A stretch of 64,000 bases of DNA, from assembly GCA_036346275.1 (NCBI GenBank), contig CM070713.1, forward strand, positions 63,111,567 to 63,175,566, read 5' to 3'. This stretch comes from Otatea glauca. Taxonomy: Eukaryota > Streptophyta > Magnoliopsida > Poales > Poaceae. Numbering within the stretch: the first letter of the stretch is position 1; the number at the start of each line of letters is the position of its first letter. The notes below the pieces were generated by a model, which made no database searches, was not told the DNA's origin, and was given only the letters and a program-made list of their open reading frames with translations. Shown here piece by piece: positions 22,933 through 33,439 of the stretch. Both the position numbers and the translations under genes were made by a program.

Positions 22933-24618
22933 TTAGGCGCTTTTTGGTACCCAATTTTTGTTGGGTCCAAGAATGTTAGTCACAAGTGATTTAGGAACCC
23001 AAATGGCCCTAACATTAATAGTCTTAGGTGAACTAACATGACTAGCAATGGGTTTGAGGTTATTATTCCTCCTAAGCAAATTATTTGCATTGTAATGAGA
23101 CGGCTTAGGAGGTCTAGTAAAATTCACAAACCCATTTCTAGTTTGATCCTTTCTAAGCATATGATGATCATTATAATGAGAAAGCTTAGAGGATCTAACA
23201 AATCTAGCAAATGTTTTGCTATAGTTATTTTTCCTAAGCACATGATCAACATGATTTTTCTTGGTCTTAGGAAATCTAGCATTTTGAGCAAACACATTTC
23301 TAGATTCATTTCTCCTAAGCAATTGAATATCATAATTTTGCAAGTACTTGGGAGAATCGACAAACTTGGCAAACACATTGCCATTTTTGTCCTTCCTAAG
23401 CAAATAATGATCATTTACAATAATGGGCTTAGGAGTAGTACCTTTGGGACAATCCTTACCAAGTGTCCCTTTCCGACAATTGAAGCATGTCACGCTATTT
23501 GGCCCTCTCTTGACCGATTTGACTTGCTTCTTGCTGGTGTGCCTCTCCAATGGTGGTGTGGACTTGACTTCCACTTGATGAGGGCGCACGGAGGCGTAGT
23601 GGCCCTTCATTTTCTTCTCCCTCTTGGAGATGTAGCCGATCCCTCTCTTGTCAACCAACTTTCGTTGATTGCTTAGAATGTTGTCGAGGGTGACCTTTCC
23701 TTTGTAGCACTTCTCTAAGTCACTTCTCAATTGAGTGACTTGTTCCTTGAGCTCTTTATTTTCCTCTACAAGATTAGTCTCACAAGACATAGAGGAAGTA
23801 GAAGCAATATTTGTATTTGAGCAACAAGGTATATCAATTGAATTATTGCAAGAGGTGGACATGTCAATTTTTGATGAAATAATAGGATTGACATTTAAGC
23901 AAGGCATTTCATCAATTAAATCACATGTAATTCCTATGTCCACCCTAGGCTTAGTAAGTTCTTTGAGAAGGAGAGATTCATGATTCTCTTTAAGCACATT
24001 ATAATCATTTAGAAGAGAGTCATGTTCAAGCTTTAAAATTTTATATTTTGTTTTCTCCTTACCAAGATAATTATTGAGCTCCTCTAACATATTCATAAGT
24101 TCATCATAGGAGGGCTCATCATCCTCATCACTATCACTTACCTCAATTTTACCTTTAGCCATGAAGCAACAAGTTAACGATGAAAGAATTTGTTGCTCGT
24201 CATCACTTGAGGCGGAGGTTGAGGTTTCTTCATCACTTGAGGTAGAAGTGGAGGTTTCTTCTACCGATGTCCTATCCTCAAAGCAATCATCGCTTGTTGA
24301 TGTGGATAATTCAAATAATTCTTGAAGCTTGATCCACATTTCATGAGCACTCTTGAGATTGCATATTGAATTAAAAATATCTACGCTCACAAAACTAAAT
24401 AAAACATTAGTAGCTTGAGCGTCGAGATGTAGGCATTTCTCTTCTCCTTTAGTTGGAGCGAATTCATTCAACCGAAGAGAAAAACCCACATCTACGATCC
24501 ACCATATTTTAGGGCTCATGGATTTAAAATGAGATATCATAAATAATTTCCATGAAGCATAATTTGAGCCATCAAAAATATGTAAATCGGTGTAGTGCAC
24601 TAAACCACTAGTCGCCAT
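22933..24618 (-). CDS. gag: Gag-like protein of element B (561 residues)
   Basis: The frame is intact, with ATG at 24616-24618 shortly inside the primer site. Residues 1-110 look like the UBN2/DUF4219 retrotransposon gag domain (FDGSNYASWKLFMISHF, SAHEMWIKLQELF). Residues 115-150 are S/T/D/E-rich. Coiled-coil-like segments lie at about 175-220 and 270-310. Residues 330-400 are the basic nucleic-acid-binding part where two CCHC knuckles are expected: the first survives only as KGHYASVRP without its cysteines, and the second is CFNCRKGTLGKDCP without the His. Residues 402-535 are five tandem 27-residue repeats (core LLRKD-x-N-x-N-x-FA-x-FV). The tail has two WVPKS motifs. Gag coats the genomic RNA in a cytoplasmic particle; knuckle loss may impair RNA packaging. 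No pol frame follows it. Confidence 0.85.
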   Translation of the reverse strand: MATSGLVHYTDLHIFDGSNYASWKLFMISHFKSMSPKIWWIVDVGFSLRLNEFAPTKGEEKCLHLDAQATNVLFSFVSVDIFNSICNLKSAHEMWIKLQELFELSTSTSDDCFEDRTSVEETSTSTSSDEETSTSASSDDEQQILSSLTCCFMAKGKIEVSDSDEDDEPSYDELMNMLEELNNYLGKEKTKYKILKLEHDSLLNDYNVLKENHESLLLKELTKPRVDIGITCDLIDEMPCLNVNPIISSKIDMSTSCNNSIDIPCCSNTNIASTSSMSCETNLVEENKELKEQVTQLRSDLEKCYKGKVTLDNILSNQRKLVDKRGIGYISKREKKMKGHYASVRPHQVEVKSTPPLERHTSKKQVKSVKRGPNSVTCFNCRKGTLGKDCPKGTTPKPIIVNDHYLLRKDKNGNVFAKFVDSPKYLQNYDIQLLRRNESRNVFAQNARFPKTKKNHVDHVLRKNNYSKTFARFVRSSKLSHYNDHHMLRKDQTRNGFVNFTRPPKPSHYNANNLLRRNNNLKPIASHVSSPKTINVRAIWVPKSLVTNILGPNKNWVPKSA

Positions 24619-24662
24619 CCTTTACTCTCTAGACGGTTAAGTCTAATAAAATGAGAGACCAA

Positions 24663-24673
24663 GCTCGATACCA
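24663..24673 (-). promoter_or_regulatory. Primer binding site of element B
   Basis: On the minus strand TGGTATCGAGC lies two bases inside the 5' LTR. It matches the 3' end of initiator tRNA-Met (TGGTATCAGAGC) with one missing base. It primes minus-strand synthesis and fixes the element's orientation. Confidence 0.85.
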
Positions 24674-24675
24674 CT

Positions 24676-27600
24676 TGTAAGGTCGAGGATGCCGACTAGA
24701 GGGGGTGAATAGGCGCTTTTAAATAATTAAAACTTTCTTTCTACTAATTTCTATAAAGCAATTCACCCTTAATTACCCCTATGCCAAAACCTTATCAATA
24801 ACAATGCGGAAGCGATAAACTAAGGTTTTGACAATTAAAGCCTAAATCAACTAGGCTCACTATGTGCACTAACTAATTATGTCTCTAACAAAAGCAATTT
24901 AAAGATTAAACAATCAATCAATTTAATTCTATGAATGTAAATTGCTTGAATCTAAATAAAGAGAACAAAGCAAGCACAAGAGACACAATACTTTTTACCG
25001 TGGTGATCGGAGACTTGCCGGTCTCCCTAGTCCACGCTGAGGTTAGCCCAAACACATTGGACCGGCCCACGAATTGAGCACCCACCTCGAATCCACTAGA
25101 TGTGGTTTTTCACGCTTTCGCGTAGGCTCAACCCGAACCTTCACAAACTTCGCGGGCTACTCACAACCTTGAGAGCTCCCGCAAGACGACGCCTACGCCG
25201 CCTAGGAGTCGGCAACCTCCAAGAGTAACAAGTCGAATCCTCTCGCTTGAACTTCACCAAGCACAACACATGTGCTTCCGGTGATCACCAAGTGCAACAC
25301 ATGCACAAGGATCCTCCTCAAGTGCAACACATGCACAAGAGACTCTCAATCCTCTCCTAATTGCAACACATGCAATTAGAGGCTCAACCTAGCTCAAGAA
25401 GCAAATGGGAGAAGGCAACACATGCACACAACTCCTATAAACACCCAAATGCTCTAGCACACACCAACTTCCTCGCCCTTGCCCCCAAGGCCTCCTTTAT
25501 AGCCTCCAAGCCAAAACTAGTTGTTGGGGGAAATTCGACAAAACCAGAATTCCCGGTGCTACCGCTTAATGGGACCGTAGCACCGCCTCGCCAACGGCTA
25601 CAAAACTAGCTGCAGCAGATTTCCTGTAGTACCGCCAATCGAGCGGTGCTACCGATCGCACGGCGTAGCACCGCCTCAACCTCGCTGCACCGGCCTCGAG
25701 CCGAACTCAAAACACCTCTCCGGATTTTTCACACCGCCGAGGAGCGGTTGCACCGGACATCCGGTGCTACCGCCTACCATGGGCGGTAGCACCGACCGCT
25801 GCATCGCCAAAAACATCCCTCTCTGGATTTTCCACACCGACCGAGAGACGGTAGCACCGGACCTTCTGCTACGGCCAAACTCGATAGCACCGACCCGGTG
25901 CTACACGGCCTACAGGCAGACGATCGCCTCGTGGAGAAAACACTGTTTTTCACAAAAACTTTTCTCCAAACCATTAAAGATATTCTTTGAGCTATGTGAG
26001 GATCAACACATGATCACAACACTATGCAAAACACATTTGCACATGTTAATCACATACTCCAAAGAATCTCATTAAGCACAACTTATTTGCAAAACACATT
26101 TGCCAATAAACCAAGAACTTATGAGATCAATCCTCTTAGCCATGTGATGATCAACACATGATCAAGTCAATTTGCAAAACACATTTGCAAACCCTATTCA
26201 CATGCTTTAGGATAGGAACCCATAATCTAAAGTTCATTTGCAAAACACATTTGCAAATAACAAATCCAACTAACGAAAACACATTTCAGAAACAACTCAA
26301 GATCTATTTGCAAAACGATAAGCAAATCAAACCCGAGTCTATGAGATTAATCCCCTAGCCATGTGAAGGTCAACACAAGACCACCAACTTGCAAACACCC
26401 GTTGCAAGCCCTACTCACATGCTCTCGGGATTCCGGACCCATAGACCTCGGTTTATTCGCACAACGAACTTGCAAATACACATTAAACCAATTTAATGCT
26501 TGAGTATTGTTCTTTGCAACACCTGCAAAAAACCTAGCTCCAAGCAATACCAAAACATGAGCTCTCTATTTGCAACGCATGCAAATCTCTAACACCATGC
26601 AAGCAACCACAACAAATACAAGTGCATGAGTTCTTTATTTGCAACACATGCAAATCTCTAACACCATGCAAGCAACCACAACAAATACAAGTGCATGAGT
26701 TCTCTATTTGCAACACATGCAAATCTCTAACTCCATGCAAGCAACCACAACAAATACAAGTGCATGAGTTCTCTATTTGCAACACATGCAAATCTCTAAC
26801 TCCATGCAAGCACTTTAAACCAAATTGCTTGAGCTCTCTCCTTTTGCACACATGCAAAACTTAGCTCCAAGCAAAACCAAATCAAATAAGATTCAAATAA
26901 GATGCAAGTATGAGCACCCTTATTTGCAACACATGCAAATACTTAGCTCATACAAAATCCAATGCACAAGCTTTACCAATTTGCAACACATGCCAAATGG
27001 TAAGCTTCATGCAAACATCAAACAAGAGAGTGAGCTAGAGTGAACGGATCGAGTTCATCAACACATGATGAAGCTCAAGCTAAAAGACTCAACCCTCTTA
27101 ATAGTACGGCACCTAACAAGCAACCCGGTCTCACAACCAAACACGGAGACCGTAAAAGACTAGGAACACATCCTTAGCCCTAGCTAGTTATACCTTTGCC
27201 ACACTTGATCCACTTGGAGCTTTTATGATTTCCAATCATCTTCTCTCCAGATCACTTCTTCTTCTTCTTCTTGGTCATCAACGCATGATGAACCTTCTCT
27301 AGCCCTTCTCTTCACTTCGGGATCACCTCTTGAAGCTCATCAACACATGATGACTTCTTCTTCCGATTCTTCATCATCTTGGACTTAACCTACTTCACAA
27401 CTTATGGAAGATGTTAGTCCAACAAACACGGTTGTCTCAATCATCACCGCACTCCATTAACACATAATGGATGCCTCCAAGATCGATTGAGCACAACCCT
27501 AATCAATTTGAATGATTAATTGTGTCTTGAGTACTTTGATGCAACTAATGCTTCATTATACTCAAGAACTTTTCGCTTGTCTTTAATCAACAAGGAAACA

Positions 27601-28090
27601 CCATCAACACATGATGAAATGTTCTTTGATTGATTGAGAGACAATCGAACTCAATTTAAACTTATTTAAATTGACATGAGTATATAACTACACAAGTCAT
27701 ATATACTCAAAAGATTGTTTCAAGGTCTTGATCCTTTATATTGTATGACAAGAGGACATGGATCAATACAATTGAAACATCAAGTTAAATTATAAACTCC
27801 CCCTAGATGTGTGCATTCATGTATATATGAATTAGGAACATAATGCACATATTTGGACTAAAGCAACGGAAGAGTTCATACTTTAACTTGAATTCTAAGT
27901 ATGCATATATATAATAGAATGAATACGAGTGCATACCTTAGGTTTTCCATTTTCCATCCAAGTATGAGACTAATAAGAATAAGACTTAATAAAACATGTT
28001 AGTCTCTCATAATGATTTGATTTGTCATTAAACAATGATTAAACATTAATATTAAACCAATCACCAAAACCAATAGAGCTTGAACTTACA
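24676..28090 (-). repeat. 5' LTR of element B
   Basis: This is the partner of 16149-19577, with the same order of inverted repeats, the CGGT-N3-ACCG array (25550-25910) and the 62 bp tandem repeat (26555-26815). It ends CTTGAACTTACA at 28090, followed by the GCAGG duplication. Differences from the other LTR are mostly one-base insertions or deletions, for example 'cggaagcgataaac' against 'cgggcgataaac'. Confidence 0.92.
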
Positions 28091-28099
28091 GCAGGGGGT

Positions 28100-29080
28100 G
28101 GTACCCGGCTCTGTGACTGGTTCGGCCTACCTGTAAAAAACCTCCAAAATTGTCGCGGGAATAGGACTATCTTCTCCGCACTTCTCGTTTAGCCTTACAA
28201 ACAAGATGGAACAAATAGATGATAGAGTTGTATTCTTTATAATCAAGAATGTCCAAAATTTCACAATTAAGCCATCCTAGAAATCTAGCCATTTTAGAAT
28301 CTTTAGTTTCTTCTAACCTACAATACAACAAACCAATTTTTAGTTCTTGGTAGTATTTTTTACTATTTTACTACCCTGTATTAAGCGTTGTAAATTGTTA
28401 AGCAAATCACGAGAGCAATATGAAGGTACAAATCTAGCTCTCATTATTCTTTTTATAGCATCCTAAGTTTTAGGTAATTTCTGTTCATTCCTACAATCCT
28501 CTTTCCACCAAATTGATGCAAAGTCAGTGAACCCACTAGTAGCAATCCTAATCTTTTTATTCTCAGAAAAATCAAAGCATGCAAACTTTTAGTCTACTGC
28601 TAACTCCCAATCAAGATATGCATTTGGATCATATTTACTAGCACATAAAGGCATTGTAAACTTAATTTTTGACAGTGGATCATCGTGATCACGTACCTCT
28701 CGTTGATTCTGTCCTATACCTTGTCGATTGTGATGAAGTCGATGGTGATCACGATCATTGGTTACATTGAAACCCTCATTGGATTCCGTATCAGTGACGT
28801 AGTTGTTCGCGTCATCTACTTCCGCCTCATCTGCCAAATAGCGAGCAATGGATGGACGAACTCTATTGGTCGCAAGTGCAGCACGAGATGGTTCCCGCTC
28901 ATGGCGCTCAACGCATGTGCAGAGCACCGCAATGTTGGTGTTGATCTGATCCAAAGCTTCATGTGTACTTTCCGTGTGTCGATTAAACAAGCGCTCAAAA
29001 TGTTGCACGAGCCCTCTCATGCGCGGTGTGAGGGGTGGATCATCCTTACTATTCTCATCATGTTTTCTTGAACTTGCCAT
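28100..29080 (-). pseudogene. gag: Gag of gypsy A
   Basis: The minus-strand frame starts near 29080 (MASSRKHDENSK) and stays open to 28589. It contains DDPLSKIKFTMP, the start of the retrotransposon gag domain of Ty3/gypsy elements. Beyond a stop, similarity continues to about 28100 with RARFVPSY, RDLLNNLQRL and MARFLGWLN. Element B then interrupts the gene at 28095, and the knuckle/protease part resumes on the far side near 16000. Confidence 0.8.
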
Positions 29081-30317
29081 TGTTAGTAGCAAACAAGAAA
29101 AATACACAATTGTATATAATCTCTATCAACTACTAGGTATTGGAGGTTAATAAGTCACACACGCTCAAGACTTTACCAAGCTCTTGCAAGTTTTTACCAA
29201 TGCAAAACAGGTGGTGCAATCCGCAGCTGGTTTATGATAAACATAACTCAAGCTTTGGCAAAGCGATTGCAATAGAGAACGGTACCTATTTGGTTAGTAG
29301 AAAGTGGAGCTCGGAACAAGCTTTAAATATGTAGCAAGGATCAGCAAGTCATTCAATTCGACAATTGTAAAGTTGAAAAGCAGTTCAAAGTACTATTCAT
29401 AATTTGCTGGCCCTAGACTAGACCGGAACTAGATATAGCAAGTTTAGAAAGGTATTACTAGGGTCGAACACAAGTAACCAGCACAAGAAAATATCACAGA
29501 AGGAACTATCTCATATCAGGAGGCACTTCTCGTAATTTTTTTGTTTTTATGTTTTTTTGCAACTTGAAAGTGCAACTGCAGACTCAAACAAGGACAAAAA
29601 GAAAAAGTATAACATTTTGGAATGAGCTAAAATGCTAAACGGGTGACTAAAAGATGACAAAAACAGCACAGAAAACTTACTGGGCCAGAACTCAATCTTA
29701 GAGGTTGAATTTGAAGTTCAAAACTGGCATAAAACTAAAGGCTTGTGTTTTTTAAGATGCATCTTGTTGTCCCCTTCAAAATGAGTACTCATATGTTGAA
29801 AACGGATTCTGTATGCAAAAGTTATAGCAGTTTTATTGACTAGTGTCTGGTTCGGATTTTGGAGATGGCAAAACAGGTTGGCTCATATTCAGAATTCAGA
29901 CACAAGGAGAAAGATAACCCGAACTAATTTCTTTCCATGTAAGACATAACCGACTCGATCTATTAAACTCGGACTTAAAGAAAAAGGACATTATGACTTG
30001 ATCTCTTCCCAAATAGAATGCAACTGACTCGAGCTCTTTCTTTTCTTGGCGCAACAACAGGAATCTCGATGACCAAAACTGGTGGCGGCACAACCTTAGA
30101 CAGAAATCAGCAAACACAACTAGATCAATCAAGACACTAAGACCAGTAATTAGACACGACAATGTAACATGCAATTCAAAGACGCAAACCAAAAAAAACC
30201 GCAAAGGCTCAAAGGGTTTGGGTAAGGTGAACATTTTTGTGGCAATTTTCTGAACTCTGGGTAAATAAAAACAAATCTACTACTAGAAAACTGTAAATTT
30301 CTCACCGATCAATGAAA
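29081..30317. other. Leader of gypsy A, non-coding
   Basis: 1.2 kb between the primer site and gag. No domain is seen in any frame; the longest (29896-30234 minus, 112 codons) is unsupported. The length and position fit the untranslated leader of a gypsy element. Confidence 0.6.
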
Positions 30318-30329
30318 GCTCTGATACCA
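30318..30329 (-). promoter_or_regulatory. Primer binding site of gypsy A
   Basis: The minus strand reads TGGTATCAGAGC, a perfect 12-base match to the initiator tRNA-Met 3' end, five bases inside the 5' LTR (which ends ...AGTCTCA on that strand). Confidence 0.9.
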
Positions 30330-31346
30330 CCTAGTGAGACTAATGGAGGCCCGATCTTTTCGGTGAGATGTATAACTCTCAATTTGTGGAGACGATCATC
30401 ACAATACAGACTATCGATTGAAACTCGATCGATGCCAAGCAATCACTAAAGCAAACTCTGAGTTGTTATCAACCGTGCCAAAGCCCGATTGACCTGATCA
30501 TGAAGATCAATTCCTGCAAGCAACCGAAAAACAAGCAAGAACAATGCAAAGGTAATATGAAATTATGAATATGGATTAAGGACAGGTGTTGGAGATCGAA
30601 TAGTGGTCTTTACGGTTGATCTAGCCGACTCAAGCGAAGAACATAGAAGCTTCACATGGAAAACCAAACTAACAAAAACCTAAGTATCATGAGCGAGCTC
30701 GGCTAACTTAAATAGGCATATAAAGAGGGGGGTGCTGTCAAGATGTGGTATTAGACATGAATTCCTTTGAACTTACAGCTAAAAAGATCTGTTGCTATTC
30801 AACAGGACTCTCAGATGTAGAACTCAAGGATTTTTTCGAAGGAAACAAATCCTAATAGAAATGGAAAACAAATCCTATTTGATTGAAGAAAATCTATTGC
30901 CATCCTAGCAGACTTTCCAACGTAGGACAACAAGAATTGTCGGGCAGTGGTCGCGATAGAAGGTACACATCTTCAATGGTCGCGGTCGAAGGTACTCATC
31001 TTCAATGGTCGCGGTCGTAGACTGGTCGGTACTGGTCCCAGACTGGTCGGCATGAGTTACAGACTGGTCAGCGTGGGTCGCGTACTGGTTGAACTCTTGT
31101 CACACCCGAGAACAGAAAATGTAGAACTATAAGGTAGCATCCAATTCTTGCATGATCCAAAGTCACACTCGCTAAGGAGGGACTTCACGTGTTGGTTAAG
31201 CTCTTTGACTCGTGCTCGAGTCATTGGTCGAACGGGTGGTTGAGGTAGCTCCTGGTCGTCTTGGTCTAAGATAGGTGTGGATGGTTACTAGTCGGAGATG
31301 CTCGCATCATGCACAATGTACGAACATGTATTGGTTGCATCTATAG

Positions 31347-31653
31347 TAGGGATGAAAACGGATCGGATACGGACAGATAATGGCTCTACCATATTTGTTT
31401 TCATATTTTTTTCTCGGATATGGATACGAATACGGATAACCCGGATATAGATACGAATACAGGTAATGTGGAATACGGATACAGAGTGAATACAAATCGA
31501 AACGAATACGATCACAGATATTTATCAGAACATTAAAACCCTTTAAATTATACACACAAAATGAAAAAAAGTAACTAATTTATTTGCTCCAAACATTCAA
31601 GAAGAACATGTAATGACCCAAGATTTGTATTCTTTGTTGAATTATGTTTAAAA

Positions 31654-31693
<40 letters not shown>

Positions 31694-32105
31694 TTTTTAT
31701 GCATTTTTAGCTACTTGTTTGAAATATTTTCATGTTAAGGATAGTAGTGTTTGAATTTTCACAAAAATTTAAAACCAAATAAAATCTTCAAAATAATTTT
31801 TCAAATGTTAGATTGTGTCAGGAACTTTCCTAAAAAAAATTATTAATTTTTGGAGTTGGTTTGCCAATTTTAATAATTAAAATTTGATTATTTGATTAAT
31901 TAAATTAGAAAACGATTTTGAAATTCAGAAACCTTTTTAGGCCAAAAGAGTAGCCTTAGCCTATCCCATGTGCATATCCGGATATTCGGCCCATAACTAT
32001 CTGGATTATCTGGATCCGTATCCGTATCCGATCCGATACTATCCAACAAATATTCGATCCGTCAGCATCTGTATCCGAAATTTATCTGATCCATTTTTAT
32101 CCCCA
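31347..32105. mobile_element. Non-autonomous hAT element, 759 bp
   Basis: The left end TAGGGATGAAAACGGATC and the right end (reverse complement) TGGGGATAAAAATGGATC are imperfect inverted repeats. Both are followed by 'ggatacgg'-type words in mirror order. A perfect 8 bp duplication ATCTATAG flanks it (31339-31346 and 32106-32113), diagnostic of hAT transposons. The partner LTR of A lacks the insert. There is no transposase. It contains an (AT)n tract at 31662-31690. Confidence 0.92.
31662..31690. repeat. (AT)n microsatellite
   Basis: About 29 bases of uninterrupted alternating A and T inside the hAT element. It may vary in length between accessions. Confidence 0.9.
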
Positions 32106-32130
32106 ATCTATAGGAGTGATGTCCTCGTCA

Positions 32131-33208
32131 CAAACGGCCCAAAGCCAATAGAAGAATTGATAGAGATTGGGGATCTGAAGAAGTTTATGAACGGCCCAAT
32201 GCCGTTGATAATGATCTGGATGCCGAAAAATCTAAGAAGACTCTAAACAATGATGAGCGGCCTAGCGTCGTCGCAATCATGCTATAATGCCATGGGAAAA
32301 ATGATTTCCGGTGTATCACTGGCTTTTCCTCTTCAAGCTGCAGTCAGAAGGAGTCCTCCCGCCGGCAAGACTTTCTCTCTCGAGTCAGAGCTTCGAGATG
32401 GCTTTCGCAGATGTTCGATCTTGCGAGGCGTATGAGCAATATTTTGAGTACTTTCCCACACTCCGTTATACCCTCCCTTGGGGGATGGCTTGGTGCTAAT
32501 GTGGGACTTTCAGAGACCTTCCGCTTGATGATTGCTGCTTCTTCTCTCGTTATGCACCGTTGGGTACAACTCAGGCTTTCCATACTCAGGTATTCATGTT
32601 TCCAGGTATTGTCCCTCTTTACGGCTTCGTAATAATAGATGAGGGTAAATCCATATTGATATTGGTGTGGTGGGTGCTCCTTCTTGTTCTGCTCACTTCT
32701 TAAGAAACCTATCCAGTGCTAGTAAACCCGTATTAGTCTTTCCACTTTGGCTCAATAACACATGGAGCCATTACTATTTTCAATCACACCCATTGGTAGG
32801 AAATAAAGAAATAGTAGTGCGAAAGACGAGTTGGAATGAAACTAATGGAGCCCACGAAGGAGATCGTAAGAATGGAGCGAGCGAGCCTGCAACCATTTAG
32901 CGAGCCGGAATCGAACCAGCGCTAGATTGAAGCAAAGAAGTCCATATGTTCGCCGCTTTTTATAACCCGGTTCTTTAGGTCACTCGTTCAAGTGGCTACG
33001 TCTTCTTAATTAGGAGGACACTTCAAAACATTACCGGTGTTAGAGACGAAGGGATTGCTTACAAGAGAAGATTGCCCTGTTAAGATATAAACAGGAGGCA
33101 TACCACGCATAATAGTAAAAACTCCGTATTACAAACCCTGACCGCTTCCGGGAGGTGGCGACTTCGCACCTGCATGGCATCCGCGACATATTAACGTCGT
33201 CTAGATGA
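32131..33208. other. Unassigned DNA, possibly organelle-derived in part
   Basis: 32131-32250 reads in one frame as a protein-like segment (KPIEELIEIGD, KKFMNGPMP) resembling decayed gypsy pol, with low confidence. 32250-33050 is low-repeat DNA that differs in texture from the neighbours. A tRNA T-arm-like stretch lies on the minus strand near 32899-32922 (GGTTCGATTCC followed by GGCTCGCT) without a recognisable rest of a tRNA. Mitochondrial origin is possible. No gene is called. Confidence 0.35.
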
Positions 33209-33437
33209 TTCGACGACTCGGCGACTGTGAGATCGAATACGAGAAGGAAACAACCGTCGAGCAGTCCGAGTGGAATCAGTAGACCAGCAAGCGACGAACT
33301 CAAGAAGCTAGCATCAAATTTTGACGCATTGATAGGTGCTTTGGGACATGATACGTATAAAAGTGCAATTGTCCTTGTGCTGCCAAGTGTACCAGGCAAG
33401 TGTACCAAGGAACTGTTTGTACCAGATTTTGACAAGG
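33209..33437 (+). pseudogene. 5' part of an unknown ORF split by element G
   Basis: A frame open from 33209 encodes a Ser/Arg/Lys-rich start (RRKQPSSSPSGISRP), then DELKKLASNFDALIGAL and KELFVPDFDK, ending exactly at the gypsy G insertion. A possible splice acceptor 'cgtcgtctag' ends at 33204. The reading frame resumes at 57267 beyond the element. I do not recognise the protein. It may be an exon of a host gene or part of an older element. The left flanking duplication is aggta (33435-33439). Confidence 0.55.
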
Positions 33438-33439
33438 TA

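Larger units (their letters stand above)
16149..28090 (-). mobile_element. Sirevirus-like gag-only LTR element B
   Basis: Its 11,942 bp comprise LTRs 16149-19577 and 24676-28090 (about 3.4 kb each, TGTAAG...CTTACA), a GCAGG target duplication on both sides, a tRNA-Met primer site at 24663-24673, one long gag frame (22933-24618), about 3.3 kb of non-coding DNA and several polypurine tracts. No protease, integrase, RT or RNase H is present in any frame. The gag type (N-terminal UBN2-like domain, S/T/D-rich linker, coiled coils, WVPK tail), the very long LTRs and the multiple polypurine tracts point to the Sirevirus branch of Ty1/copia. It is a non-autonomous derivative that would need pol proteins in trans. 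Near-identical LTRs suggest a fairly recent insertion. Confidence 0.9.
10766..32130 (-). mobile_element. Ty3/gypsy retrotransposon A, nested host
   Basis: The two LTRs are at 10766-12423 (3') and 30335-32130 (5'), about 1 kb each once their inserts are removed. Minus-strand order is 5' LTR, tRNA-Met primer site (30318-30329), leader, gag (28100-29080), CCHC knuckle, protease (15573-15776), reverse transcriptase (14330-15010), RNase H, integrase (12430-13540), polypurine tract, 3' LTR. Element B interrupts gag, a solo LTR interrupts the 3' LTR and a hAT element interrupts the 5' LTR. The pol order RT-RNaseH-INT places it in Ty3/gypsy. All frames carry stops, so it is inactive. No 5 bp target duplication matches at the outer ends (gacgg left, caaac right), so one end may have been altered. 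Confidence 0.88.
30335..32130 (-). repeat. 5' LTR of gypsy A
   Basis: It aligns with the 3' LTR 10766-12423. It is interrupted by a hAT element (31347-32105); the short tail 32106-32130 completes the LTR, ending 'gatgtcctcgtca'. Without the insert it is about 1.03 kb. Confidence 0.85.

Noticed and set aside
23038..23676. 212-codon plus-strand frame opposite the B gag
   Set aside because: Antisense of the 27-residue gag repeat, which explains its regular Ile/Arg/Lys pattern.
10761..32135. Perfect target duplication for gypsy A
   Set aside because: The flanks are gacgg on the left and caaac on the right; they do not match.
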